Origin: Lotus japonicus
Lineage: Eukaryota > Streptophyta > Magnoliopsida > Fabales > Fabaceae
Reading direction: 5' to 3'
Assembly: GCF_012489685.1 (NCBI RefSeq)
Contig: NC_080042.1
Coordinates: forward strand, 24,256,150 to 24,320,149
Length of the DNA stretch: 64,000 bases
Below the pieces are notes generated by a model. It was not told where the DNA came from. It worked only from the letters and a program-made list of their open reading frames with translations, and ran no database searches. Below are positions 33,674 through 45,614 of this stretch, piece after piece. Every line of letters starts with the position of its first letter. The stretch's first letter is position 1. The position numbers and the translations under genes were made by a program.

Positions 33674-34258
33674 GAACCAGTCAAATTTTTATTAGATAAT
33701 ATTCAGTATGTGCATATTGCCTATGCTGATATTCATATTGGTTTGTACGAGGAGGAACGTTTGCAAGAAATTATGGTTCTTTCTAGCAAGATTCTGATGC
33801 AATTTAAAAATGTGGAATGTTTGAAGTTTCAGAAGTGGTTGAGCAAGGTGATGCTAGCAAAAGATTTATTGGCAAATATTCCTTCATTCAGAATGTTAAG
33901 TTATCTGGAGCTAGGACATGTTACTGGTGAAATTCTTTTGGCATTACTTCTACAAACACCAAATGTAAAGACTCTTATTTTTCAGGACCTACTACAATCT
34001 AACCAAGAACGGTTGAATTATGACCCTATGCCTGAATGTTTGTTAACTACTCTTCAAGTGGTAAAGTTTGGTAATTTTAAAGGTTCTGGGCATCAATTAA
34101 GTTTTGCTAAATTTCTGATGGGAAATGCTCTTGCCTCGAAGAGGATGAGTTTCATCCCCACATGGAATCTATTCAACTCCAATTTGGAAGAAGTAAAAGA
34201 GAAGATATTCTCATTTAAGAAATGTTACAGTTTTATTTTAGAATTCTCAACTGTGTAA
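33674..34258 (+). pseudogene. F-box/FBD/LRR protein gene, C-terminal part only
   Basis: The open frame begins at the CACTA edge (EPVKFLLDNIQYVHIAYADI) and ends at the 34256 stop. It contains leucine-rich segments (ADIHIGLYE, FRMLSYLELGHV, LLLQTPNVKTLIFQD) followed by an FBD-type domain (CLLTTLQVVKFGNFKGSGHQ, LSFAKFLMGNALASKRMSF, ILEFSTV at the end). In plants such proteins are substrate receptors of SCF ubiquitin ligases. The N-terminal F-box and first repeats are absent to the left, so the gene was cut by the transposon or a later deletion. Family call is by motif style and is fairly secure; activity is unlikely. Confidence 0.7.
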
Positions 34259-36000
34259 ATTATTGAAGGTTCACAAGAAGGTCAATAATACATGGTTATT
34301 CTCTGCTTTATAAAAAAAAAAAATTGACTATGTGCAATGTCTTATTTGAGCCAGTGATTAATTGTGTATTTAAAGCGGTTTATGTCTCTCTTATGTCTGT
34401 GAAGGGCCTATGTGCATTAGTTTGATGCTAAATTAGCAATGTGATCTAATGATGAATGCTTTGGTTGCTTTATTAACCTGCATAAATTTTAGACTATTGT
34501 TTTAGCATAGTGATAAAAATTCAGCCATTTCAGTTTGGGCAATGACTTTATGTTGTTGGTTGTTGATTTGTTTATCCCTTTTGCTTTGAGACTGTTAGTT
34601 GGATGCTGCTGGACTTTTCTGATTTTTCTACAACCACGGGAGGGTTGCTATTGAATCCATTTTGGGTTGTAGCACTAGTAACTAATGCTTTATCTTTATC
34701 TTTAATTTGTAATGTTTCTTAGTTTATATCTTTCCCTTTGTTTTTTCCTTGCTGTAGCTTATCTGGGAGAGCATGTTCCCAATGCCTACTTTCTTTCATT
34801 AATAAAGTCTCTTTTTGTTGTAAAAAAAAAACCCTAGCTTAATCACTTTTGCTGGAAATCATCTAAGAATTTGCTGGAATTGAATATTTCTACTTCTTAG
34901 TGAGCGGGTGCCAAATTTTATATTAACACAAGAAAACTCTTTACTCTTGCAATATTTCTTCTACCACTAACTGTTTCAGATAGTGCTGTTAGCCGCAATG
35001 AATTCTGGCTGATGCAAACGTGATAGTGGAGTTAGTGTTTTTTTTTAAGAATTTGCCAAATATAGTGAAAACTTTATCTTCATGAAGGTGATGTAGTGAC
35101 ATGTGCAGTTAAAAGGGGGAGATTTTATAGTCATTTAATGTAATGTTTTTCATAGTAGCTATATTTTTAAAGCAACATATATGACTTTTAGCATTATGGG
35201 TTCTAAAAAAAAAACATTTTCAAAACTATTAGGATAACAAACGTGGCCCAACCCAAAACAATTAAGAAAATGCATTAAAGAAACAAAAGTTGGAGGTGCA
35301 ATAAATTAACTAAATAACCATCAGCAAAGCAAAGCAAAATAAGTGGAGGGAAAAAAGTTAGAAAACCATCCCAAACTATCATCATCTGCACTGCAATATC
35401 AGTAAACAAAACTTATGGGGAAAAAATTATGCGGAAGCCAACGGAAGATGAAATATCACTCTAATTGAAGTGCTCATAGGAGCTTGAATCGATTTTCTTT
35501 CGATATCACATTCGGGGAAGAATTTGGAGTTATGATATCATAAGATTTTATCAATATAAAAAAATGAAAAACATCCTCACTCTACAAAACTGGAACCCAT
35601 TAAATAAATGGATACTAGCCTGGTCTATTATTTGGAAACTTCGGTTTGTATTTTTTTTTTTAATTTGCAATTTTTATGTATGAAAGATGCAGCATCAAAA
35701 TAACTTTTTTATCAACTTCAGATGATAACAATTTGTCTAAACTGGACTGCTCCCATACTCAGTGATTGCTCCAACAAATCTGCAAACAATAATATCTTGT
35801 ATTTCTATTGCAAAAACTATTATGATCTGCTGAATATGAAATCAACGATAATGCTAATACCTGGTATGAATACTACAATATTGAGTGTTCAACTTCTATT
35901 GCAATACATGCGCATGAATAACAATATGTTTGGTAAAAAATACTCATTTCTCCATCAGTATTTAACATAGAAAATGCTTCAATTTGAACATAAAAACTTG
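34259..36000. other. AT-rich intergenic spacer
   Basis: No ORF of note. A-rich runs at 34312-34323, 34823-34832 (after AATAAAG, possibly the 3' end of an old retroposon) and 35204-35213. The 82-codon ORF at 35722-35970 shows no family features. Nothing else recognisable. Confidence 0.4.
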
Positions 36001-36035
36001 GTCTTTAGTCTTTGGTCTTTGGTCTTTGGTCTTTG
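36001..36035 (+). repeat. 7-bp tandem repeat (GGTCTTT)
   Basis: GTCTTTAGTCTTTGGTCTTT continuing in the same way to CTTTG, directly at the copia left edge. CTTTG at 36031-36035 would be the target duplication. Confidence 0.85.
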
Positions 36036-36542
36036 TGTAGGTTTCTAACAAATAAGGATTTGTTCCTAACCACATGCTTTTCTACCCATATAGAAAATAG
36101 GAGCATAATCCTAAACCACACTTGATTAACCCATACCCGAAAAACATGATGAAGATCTAGAGCGGAAGCGTACCTGAATGAGCCATGAGAATCGCTGAAG
36201 GATCTGGGGTTGTGATCTTCCAATTGTAGATCACCCTTATGGTTTCCTGATGTTTTCCTCTGATGGGGATGAGGAGAAACTTTTCACGTTACTGTGTTGT
36301 GTCTACAATTGGGGACCATAACCCTATAAGTAACTGCATCAGTTACAATTCTGTTTTCAATATTTCTAATTTGGCCCCTCATCAAATTAGAATATTGCCT
36401 TATGGTATCTGCACAATACCTTTTCATAACACATATGCCCTTAGCCATAAGATCAATATTAAATAGACCACTTTAGTTTTGGCTAATTAAATAATGGCCC
36501 TAACACAATTAAAAGTTACATTTGTGACCCAAAATTCTAACA
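36036..36542 (-). repeat. 3' LTR of the copia element (507 bp)
   Basis: Plus-strand ends TGTAGGTTTC and AAAATTCTAACA. Its first 200 bases match 42086-42285 with only a few differences (for example AATAAGG versus AATAAAG). Confidence 0.9.
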
Positions 36543-36560
36543 ATCTTCCACTGGTCACAT
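36543..36560 (-). other. Polypurine tract of the copia element
   Basis: Minus strand reads ACCAGTGGAAGAT immediately before the LTR start TGTTAGAATTTT. Confidence 0.7.
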
Positions 36561-36967
36561 ATGTAACTCTACACATGTGTTAGACTTTATGAGCTCAAAA
36601 ATGCCATTATATACCTTGAGCATATCCAAATAATCTCGTCCATTAGCCATGCCAGTACATAGAACCAAAGTGATTTTCGTTATATCAATCATAACTAAAC
36701 CCATCAATGATTACTAGTACTGACATAACTAAATGACATAGATTCATTATGAAATGTGCAGCATGAAAATCACAAGAAGGTGGCCTGTACTTGTCAATTT
36801 TCAACTGGTCCTACTTTACTTTAGTGAGATCATTCAATAACCTTATTGTACAAAGCATAAATAACAGAATATCAAACTTTATAATTAACCAAAAAATATC
36901 CAAATACTAGAGTATGCATGCATAATACCAAACATAGAACACAAAATTTATATATGAGTAACTCCCA
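36561..36967. other. copia 3' untranslated segment
   Basis: AT-rich sequence between the LTR and the pol stop. No ORF, no repeat recognised. Confidence 0.5.
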
Positions 36968-39900
36968 CTAAACTAAGCATTCCTCACACTGCAAAACACC
37001 CATGTGAGCAGTGTGCTCATGAAAGACCTTAGGCGGAAGACCTTTTGTAAGAGGATCCGCTATCATGGAGTTTGTCCCTATGTGTTCTATAGAAATCTGT
37101 CCACTTTGTACCCTTTCCTTAACAACTAGGAACTTGATGTCAATATGTTTTGACTTGGTCGAGCTCCTATTATTGTTGGAAAATAAGACGGCTGATTTAT
37201 TGTCACAGTATAACTTAAGCGGTCTTTCAATTCCTTCCACAATTCGCAGCCCAGTGACAAGATTCCTCAGCCAAATCCCATGGTTAGATGCCTCAAAACA
37301 AGCTACAAATTCTGCTGCCATGGTGGATGAAGCTATGAGAGTTTGCTTGGCACTACGCCAAGAAACTGCACCACCAGCCAACATGTAGATATAGCCTGAA
37401 GTGGATCTCTTACTATCTTGGCATCCAGCAAAATTAGAGTCAGAATATCCAATGATCTCCAATTGGTCTGACCTCCTATATGTGAGCATATAATCTTTTG
37501 TTCTCTGTAAATACCTCATAACCCTTTTGGCTGCTTTCCAATGATCCATTCCTGGATTGCTCAAATATCTGCCTAACATCCCAACTATGAACACTATATC
37601 TGGACGCGTACAAACTTGGGCATACATAAGACTCCCTACAGCTGATGCATAAGGAATCTTTTGCATTTCCTGAATTTCTAAGTTTCCTTCTGGGCATTGA
37701 CTGAGACTAAATTTGTCTCCCTTAGCAACTGGAGTATCCCCTGATGTACAATTCTGCATGCCAAACCTTTTAAGTACCTTTTCGATATAGCTCCTTTGTG
37801 ACAATCCCAGAATACTCCGAGATCGGTCTCGGTGTATCTGAATTCCTAATACAAAGGAAGCGTCACCAAGATCTTTCATTTCAAATTTTCTTGATAGAAA
37901 TCTCTTGGTTTCGTGCAACATGCCTATATCATTAGTGGCAAGCAGTATGTCATCAACATACAGAACCAGGAAAATATATTTGCTCCCACTGAATTTGTGA
38001 TACACACAATCTTCAACAACATTCACCTCAAAACCGAATGAGAGAATTACTTCATGAAATTTGTGGTACCACTGACGAGATGCCTGCTTTAGTCCATAAA
38101 TGGATTTTGTCAATTTGCAAACCGTATTCTTTGGGTCTCCTGACACAAAGTTTTCTGGTTGCACCATATAGATTGTCTCATCAATGTTTCCATTGAGAAA
38201 CGCTGTCTTGACATCCATTTGATGGAGTTCCAAATCATAATGTGCAACAAGAGCCATGATTGTCCTAAAAGAGTCTTTCGATGAAACCGGAGAGAAAGTC
38301 TCTTTAAAGTCAATCCCTTCCTTTTGAGTATAACCCTTAGCCACAAGACGAGCCTTATACCTCTCCACATTACCATTAGAATCCCGCTTGGTCTTAAATA
38401 TCCATTTGCAACCAATGGGTTTCACACCTTCCGGTAATGGGACAAGTTCCCAAACCTTATTGTCTTGCATGGACTTATACTCTTCCTTCATTGCTTCAAT
38501 CCACTTTTCAGAGTTGGAATCCTGCATGGCTTGCTGGAAGTTGATTGGATCAGCTTCCATCATACCATTATTTTCCTCATGTTCTTGGAGAAAGACTATG
38601 TAATCATCTGGAATAGCATTTCTCTTTCTCTAGTGGATCTCCGCAAAGGTATTGGTTCTTGTAACACTTGTTCTTGAGGATCTTGAGTTTGTTCTTCATG
38701 AACCACCATATCATCTTGAGTAGGAGGAGATTCAACAACAATGTCTTGTAGAGGTTCTGTACTTGCTTCATCAGAAGCAACTGTATGAATCAGTTTTGGA
38801 ATTGTTACCGACTCTTCCTCTAAAGCAAAGTCCCTAATCTTGTTCTCCCCTCCAAACTCAATTTCCTCAAAGAACATGGCTGTTCCCGTCTCAAAAATTG
38901 TCTTTAATTTGGGATCATAAAATTTATAGCCCCTGGATCTTTCAGAATAACCAATAAAGTAGCTGCTCACTGTTCGGGATTCCAATTTCTTTTCATTTGG
39001 CCTATAAGGCCTTGCCTCAGCTGGACATCCCCATACATGAAAATGTTTCAAACTAGGCTTTCGCCCAGTCCAAAGCTCATAAGGTGTTTTGGCAGCTGCT
39101 TTAGTTGGCACTCTATTTAGAATGTAAGCTGCAGTCTTTAGTGCCTCTCCCCAGAGTGACTCTGGCAAAGTAGAATGACAAATCATACTCCTTACCATAT
39201 CCTTAAGAGTCCGGTTTCGTCTTTCAGCCACACCATTCATGCTAGGTGACCCTGGCATGGTGGTGACCCTGGCATGGTGTACTGTGGGACGATTCCACAT
39301 TCCTCTAGGTATTTGGCAAAAGGCCCTGGACGTTGTTCACCTGAACCATCATATCTACTGAATATTCACCACCACGGTCAGATTTGATACTCTTAATTCT
39401 TTTGTTGAGTTGGTTCTCAACTTCAGCCTTAAATGATTTGAACACATCCAGTGATTGAGATTTTTCATGTATAAGAAATAAGTATGCATATCTCGAATAA
39501 TCATCTATGAATGATATAAAATATTGTTGACCATTCCAAGAAGGTGTTGGAAATGGTCCACAAATATCCGTATGTATCAATTCCAAGACGCCTGTAGCTC
39601 TATATGCACCAAATTTCTTTGTTTTGGTCTGTTTACCTTTAACGCATTCAACACAAACATCAAAGTTTGTGAAGTCAATGGAATCCAAAATTCCATCTGA
39701 CACTAGCCGCTCAACTCTATTTTTAGAGATGTGACCTAGGCGCTTGTGCCATAATGCTCCTGAATTGTTATTATCAATTTTACGCTTAGTACCACGTGAT
39801 TCCACATTCAGGGATTCACTATAGGTGGCTACAGTGCTCAGCAAATACAGATTATCATATCCAATAAGTGAACCGGTTCCAACAATATTTGAATTAAAAG

Positions 39901-41245
39901 ACAACTCGGCTTTACTGTTTCCAAATGAACATGAATAACCTGATTTGTCCAAATTAGAAACTGAAATTAAATTTCGTCTAAATGACGGTACCACAAAAGT
40001 GTCTTTCAAATCCAAATAAAATCCAGTACACAATAATAATCTAAAATGCCCTATAGCTTCCACCTCCACCGTCTTGCCATCTCCAACATAGATGTATCTT
40101 TCAACATCATTTGGCTTCCGGTAGCTTAGGCAACCCTGCATTGAAACACTGATGTTAGTAGTTGCACCAGAGTCTAACCACCAAGTGTTTCTAGGTACTG
40201 AAGCTAAATTGACCTCAGAACAGACCAAAGCAAAAAATGTACCTTTCCTTGCACACCAAGCGTGATATTTAGTACATTTCTTTTTCATATGCCCAGACAC
40301 ATTGCAAAAGTAACAGGTATCATCCTCTTTCTGTTTCTTTTGTGCTGGAGCATCTGCAGCTTCATTCTTGGGCTCAACAGTTTTCTTTCTTTTGCCCTTG
40401 TCTTTAGAGGTGCTAACAAAATGAGCACTTTCTTTCCTTTCTTGCTTCAACCTTTCCTCTTCTTGCACACAAAATGAAATGAGCTCGTTAAGAGACCATT
40501 TCTCCTTTTGACAGTTATAAGATATCTTAAACTGACTGAATTGTGCAGGAAGAGAAAGCAGTACTAAATGAATGAGCAAGTCATCCGACAGCTCAAGCTT
40601 TAGCGCCTTAAGTTTTGAAGCAATATTTGACATGCCCATAATGTATTCCCTTATATTTCCTTTGCCCTGATATTTCATGGAAATCAAGTTCTGAAGAAGA
40701 GTACTTGTTTCCGCCTTATCGCTTTTTGCAAAGCGCTTTTCAATTTCAGCAAGGAAATCTTTGGCACCTTTTATCTCTTCCGAGATAGTACCCCTAAAGA
40801 CCTCAGGAATGCCGCGCTTAATGATCATAAGACTCATGCGATTGGAGCGATCCCACTTCTCATAATCTTTCCTCTGTTCAGAGGTACTAGATTCCGTAGG
40901 AGAAGCGGGTTTCTCCACCATTAGTGCAAGGTCAAGATCCATGCAGCCAAGAACAATTTCCATGTTCTCTTTCCAATCCTTAAAATTTGTTCCATCAAGG
41001 ATCGGAACCGAATTCAGATTAGCAGATATCGAACCGATAGTAGCTGAAAATAGAACAAAAAAAAATGCTATAAATATACTCACATTAAGAAAAATTGAAT
41101 CATCAATACGTTCAAATAATGGCATAACCCATCTCAAGATACCTAGTGCACCATCAATATCATGTCTTTTGACAGTAATACTAATTGCTAGTGGTACTCT
41201 TGTTGTAATGATCAAACATTGATAATAAATCATGTCAAATAACAA
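36968..41245 (-). pseudogene. gag-pol: copia gag-pol with two frameshifts
   Basis: Three consecutive frames make up one polyprotein. 41245-39305 holds gag (VPILDGTNFKDWKENMEIVL), a zinc knuckle (CYFCNVSGHMKKKC), protease (WWLDSGATTNIS), the GAG-pre-integrase domain (LWHKRLGHIS) and the first half of integrase (DRGGEYS). 39300-38596 holds the second half of integrase ([18 protein letters not shown]). 38563-36968 holds RT (QMDVKTAFLNGNID, YVDDILLATND) and RNase H (GYSDSNFAGC, SSTMAAEFVAC). The frame is lost inside integrase near 39300-39360, beside a 16-base tandem duplication, and again near 38570-38610. The RT/RNase H block alone is uninterrupted. The gag start is uncertain: no ATG lies close to the gag homology, and a CAG acceptor with a T-rich tract precedes it near 41044. 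Confidence 0.9.
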
Positions 41246-42071
41246 ACCCTTCTTTGGATTGATTTATCATTCACATGTAAACCCTTAAAATTATCACATG
41301 TTTATCATCACAGGTGTGTATGAAATACGGCCAAGCATTAACTTTTCCTTTGGGGTCCATTAATACTCGCATGGATAAACATACACACGCACAAACTTTT
41401 AATATTTCTTATGAGTAATCTCCATAAAAAGAGGTCACTTTTGTGACTTTCTTATTTTAATCAACTCATTTAAAATATTAAACAATTGTATAAAGATACA
41501 ATCTATAGCCAAAATTTGATCACACTGAATAACTCAAGCACTGAAACTCAATCTTTATATGAAATTCATATACACCTGAATGTTGTTGAATCCAAAACAG
41601 TAAATATATATTCCAAAGCTTACTGGTGTTAAAAACAAAGTTTTGGATTCAAAAACCAAACTGAATTCATACATACAAAATAATACCACTTGCATATTAT
41701 ATGATCCAAAAAATAATTAGCTTATATATAATACGTGAATATCATAAAACCGCACCACCAAGGTGCTTTCTGTTACGACATCTGAATGAATTTGATCAAC
41801 AATTAAAAAAAAAACCCAATAATTCACCAACGAAACTGAATGATCATGGTTCATAATCAATAATCAAAACCGAAATCACAATTCCATATCAGCATAGACA
41901 TGATCGAAATTACAAAACCCATATGCATTCATTCAAACACTGAACCAAGTATATAATATTAACGAAACTTATAATCCAAAACTGAATGATGAATAACAAT
42001 TCCCAATAACCGAACAATGAAAACCCTAATTTTAAGAATTACCAAAGTCATACATGAATCAGGCATGGGTG
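41246..42071 (-). other. copia leader between primer site and gag
   Basis: AT-rich untranslated leader, no recognisable gene. Confidence 0.5.
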
Positions 42072-42083
42072 GCTCTGATACCA
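42072..42083 (-). other. Primer binding site of the copia element (tRNA-iMet type)
   Basis: Minus strand TGGTATCAGAGC, two bases inside the LTR edge at 42086. Confidence 0.85.
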
Positions 42084-42085
42084 GT

Positions 42086-42285
42086 TGTAGGTTTCTAACA
42101 AATAAAGATTTGTTCCTAACCACATGCTTTTCTACCCATATAGAAAATAGGAGCATAATCCTAAACCACACTTGATTAACCCATACCCGAAAAACATGAT
42201 GAAAATCTAGAGCGGAAGCGTACCTGAATGAGCCATGAGAATCGCTGAAGGATCTGGGGTTGTGATCTTCCAATTGTAGATCACC
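42086..42285 (-). repeat. Partial 5' LTR of the copia element
   Basis: Matches the first 200 bases (plus strand) of 36036-36542, then stops at TCACC, the expected 5-bp target site of the Tekay insertion. Confidence 0.9.
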
Positions 42286-42773
42286 TGTAACACCCCGATT
42301 TCGGTGGCGTCACTTTAGTAACCAAAATAAACTTAATGCGGAAAAACGTGAATATTTTTTTTTTTTAATAATAACTAAGACAAGACGGAATTAAATAAAA
42401 CCCAACAATAACAAAAATCAGAATTAATATACAATATATAAACAGCCCCCGCTGTAGTAGCAACCTCGTCACGAGTAACCTCCAGTGACGGAAAGAAAAG
42501 TGCAACGCCCGTAGGCAATATATACAAACCAAATGAAAAGGGTGAAGTGCCCGCAACACCATCCCTCAAAACTGAGAATCAGCTGACCCAATGGCCTGAA
42601 AATAAGACCTCCTAAGTCCAACCAACTCTCTGTGATTCCCGTAAGGAAACCACACAAAAAGCTATAGGCGGATCTACCCTGTCCCCTACGTAACAAATGA
42701 AGCAAGACTGTCAGAGCTAAAACTCTACTCCTACACTAATCCTAACTCGAGGAGCTCATACCAACACTCAAAA

Positions 42774-43253
42774 CTATGTGCTAGCATGATCGTCGTCTGA
42801 ATCAGAATCCAGAACGACCAAGTCTACCAACCCTATCCGTCCTCCCCTCGTAACCGCAGTACGCTCCGATGCTGGACTCACGGGCTTAAGGCCCGAACCC
42901 TGATCATCGATGATCGCAACAGAGGGTGCACTAGACCCTGCCGAAGGCACTCCCACTGGACTCTCCTCTGAGGGATCCTCCTCCTCTGAAGATGACGGTG
43001 GCGGCGGTGCTCCTCCGAATCCTGGTCCACAGTGAACGCCCGGTGGCAAGTTGAAGCTGATAGAGCATCGCCTCAACACTCCTGACCTCAAGAGTCCTCC
43101 ACTATCCACGTGGTCCTCCATGATACGCCCCGAATACGTCGCTCGGTGGCTCGCGGGGTCAACCACCCACGACCCGGGGTCGTCCTGGTCGATCATCTCG
43201 TACCTAATCCCCCCCGAAGGGTGGACCATTGCGAACCAATCCGCAATGTTCAT
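42774..43253 (-). CDS. LTR-encoded ORF, copy B (159 residues), SIM-like C-terminus
   Basis: Homologue of the ORF at 28300-28782, at the same distance from the LTR 3' end; ATG at 43251-43253. Starts MNIADWFAMVHPSGGIRYEM, then DQDDPGSWVVDP, HRATYSGRIMED, FNLPPGVHCGPG, a Pro/Glu/Asp linker and a C-terminus DLVVLDSDSDDDHAST. Many codons differ from copy A only at silent positions (for example D-Q-D-D-P-G, H-R-A-T-Y, D-L-V-V-L-D). The open frame extends further upstream, but that part is not shared in copy A, which has no upstream in-frame ATG. The ORF would lie in the long R/U5 leader of the genomic RNA, about 2.3 kb after the likely start site and before gag. Function unknown. Confidence 0.7.
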   Translation of the reverse strand: MNIADWFAMVHPSGGIRYEMIDQDDPGSWVVDPASHRATYSGRIMEDHVDSGGLLRSGVLRRCSISFNLPPGVHCGPGFGGAPPPPSSSEEEDPSEESPVGVPSAGSSAPSVAIIDDQGSGLKPVSPASERTAVTRGGRIGLVDLVVLDSDSDDDHAST

Positions 43254-43922
43254 CTGACAAAAGGCGTTGTCCGCCAAAACACACACAGAAGACGCGAGGG
43301 TCAACTCTAAAGAACTATGTAGATAATAAACCCAATAGGTACAAATAATAGATAGCCACTTAGGCTTATAGCTAAAGATATCATTCCTAGGGTTGCATGT
43401 TCCACAATAACATGAACGCAATAATAACACTTAGCATGTTACAAGTAAGATAATCAAATAGCAATCACACTCAACCACTAAATTAGTATGCATGTTGCAT
43501 GATATGTATGCAGGTTAACCCAGTCAACCAATATGCAATCCGGAACGGATGGACATCAACGGATCAGCCCTTCACCAGCCACGGTGGTGCCATTTCGGCC
43601 CGCGTGCCTCTTACTCCAACAACAACGGTAGTCAGATCAGCCGTAACCCGTAGGTCTGCCATTTCGGTCTGCTACAAGAGACGTCTACAGACGCTCTATC
43701 ACGGAAATCCGGGTCTTATGACCATTTTGGAATCCGACGAGGTCCAGAGTACGTCCTGTGTTAATACCCCATTAATGTTGCATGAATGCAAGATGCTTAG
43801 TCAAACAACGTCTCCGTCCTCACTCGACACGTCGCCACGTGTTCTAGGTAAATTAAAGTCTCTAAAATCTTACCCTAAGGCAAAGTCGATTCTGCGACAA
43901 AAGACACACTTCACAACACACA

Positions 43923-44082
43923 TCGCTGCTCCAACAGCACAAGAGTATCACATACTCGGGAACTAACGGTTCCCCGGACTTATCCCCAGGATAGCCCAAC
44001 AACATCGCTGCTCCAACAGCACAACAACCAACGCTGCTCCAACAGCACAACAACAAACGCTGCTCCAACAGCACATCAACAA
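43923..44082 (-). repeat. 26-bp minisatellite in the Tekay LTR
   Basis: CGCTGCTCCAACAGCACA at 43925, 44006, 44032 and 44058; the last three are tandem with a 26-base period. It occupies the place where the solo LTR carries an unrelated 36-bp array. Confidence 0.85.
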
Positions 44083-45603
44083 CAGACTCAACACTTGGAT
44101 CCGACGACACTTCTCGTTTTCCAAAACTATGATTTTCATCCAAAGCCTCCTTTCGAGATTATTACCCTTACTTAAATATTTAGAGGTTGTTTAATGTCTT
44201 ATGAATTTTCTTTTCAAAATAATATCCTTTTTCGTCTTATCGCAATTCCTATAAGTTCTCGGGATCTTCGAATCCCCAAATGACTCCAGAGAATGTCTCG
44301 ATCCATAAACCCTATACAAGGCCCGAACCTCGTTCGTCCTATCAAACTTTCTCAAAACTCTCAAAATAAAATCGGCATGACCTGCCCGCTATTCTCACCA
44401 TTCAGAATCTCAGATTTTCAGTGTAAAGCATATTTAAAACATCACAATCAACAACATGTCATATATCAATAAATCGCGTCATAAACACTTAGCACTTAGC
44501 ATATAAAGCATGCACCACACATCCTAGATTACCCACATAGCACATAGCATGTAAGTCAATCTTCAAAAACATTCAGTAGATGAATCATCTACATTGTCAG
44601 CCGAAGCCTCAGAAAACATTTTCAATCACACACAATCTCAGTGCATAAACAGTAAACAATGTCGAAATATCGACCCTAAGCATTAACTAGAGATTCAGTG
44701 AGAAGCCCTCACCTGAAGGTTCTCCAGCAAAAACTTCAAACTCTTCTTCACAAGCAAGGTGTTGATCCTCAGGAAATTCCTCAAAATCACCTTTAGAACA
44801 AAACCACAAAAATCAATCAGAATCTATCGGAAACTAAGCTATCGATACTTACTAAGGTTACTCGAAGTAATCTATACTCTAAGGTACGATAATCTAGCGC
44901 GAAAAGACAAGTTTTCGGAAAAGGAAAATTTCCTCCTCCCCCCTTATAGCTCTCGGCCACTATAGGTAATTGTAGGGTTCGATTTTTCTTCGATCAAACT
45001 TGGTTCCTATGCTTTCATAAGCCGTAACTAAGGGTATTCTGAACTCGGAAAAATTATCGGATCAAAAACTGTCGCAGGGGTATTTTGGTCATGATTTTTA
45101 ACTTAGGATTTTCAAAACTGAAATCCCAAAAATAAAATTTTGCAGGGACGTCACCAACGACGTTCATAACAACTAATCCTACTAGCACTAAGCTAAGGCG
45201 ATAGTTTACAGCCTAAAGATTGGAGCTTTACACCAAAAACTACATAAATGGGTATTTTAGGCTCAAATTGATTCCGACGGAATTCGGCGACATAACGGAA
45301 AATCTAATCCGGCAGAAGTGATCTTGGGCATACATAGAAGAGGTTTAGAATCAGAAATGAAAGATTCAGGATAGTTTTGCAAAAACCCATAAACTATCCA
45401 CTCAGAAAACTCTACAGAAAAGCTATGGAAAAAGCGATCGGAGGTAAGGATTAGCGACTATACCTCGAAGCCTTGAAGTAGCAACTGATTGATCGACGAT
45501 CAAGAAAACGATGAAGAAAAACTCTTCTTCCTTCTTCCTTGTTCTTGGCCGCGGTTTAGAGGAGAGAAAATGGAGGAAAATTGTGTTTTTTCTTCCTTTG
45601 TTT

Positions 45604-45614
45604 GCTATATATAG
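45604..45614 (-). promoter_or_regulatory. TATA box of the Tekay LTR
   Basis: Minus strand reads CTATATATAGC about 720 bases into the LTR. Confidence 0.6.

Larger units (their letters stand above)
36036..42285 (-). mobile_element. Ty1/copia element, 5' LTR split by a Tekay insertion
   Basis: The 3' LTR is at 36036-36542 and a partial 5' LTR at 42086-42285; between them lies a minus-strand gag-pol with integrase before RT. The primer site (TGGTATCAGAGC on minus) is at 42072-42083 and the polypurine tract just right of 36542. The 5' LTR stops after GATCACC, where the Tekay LTR begins; the intact LTR continues CTTATGG there. Its remaining 300 bases must lie beyond the Tekay element. The lineage within copia (Tork/Tnt1-like) is tentative. 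Confidence 0.92.

Noticed and set aside
34800..34840. AATAAAG plus A-run as the 3' end of a LINE
   Set aside because: No reverse transcriptase or flanking target duplication could be identified; left as spacer.
36005..36223. MEDHNPRSFSDSHG ORF seen twice (36005 and 41959)
   Set aside because: Both are the copia LTR; no independent evidence of coding.
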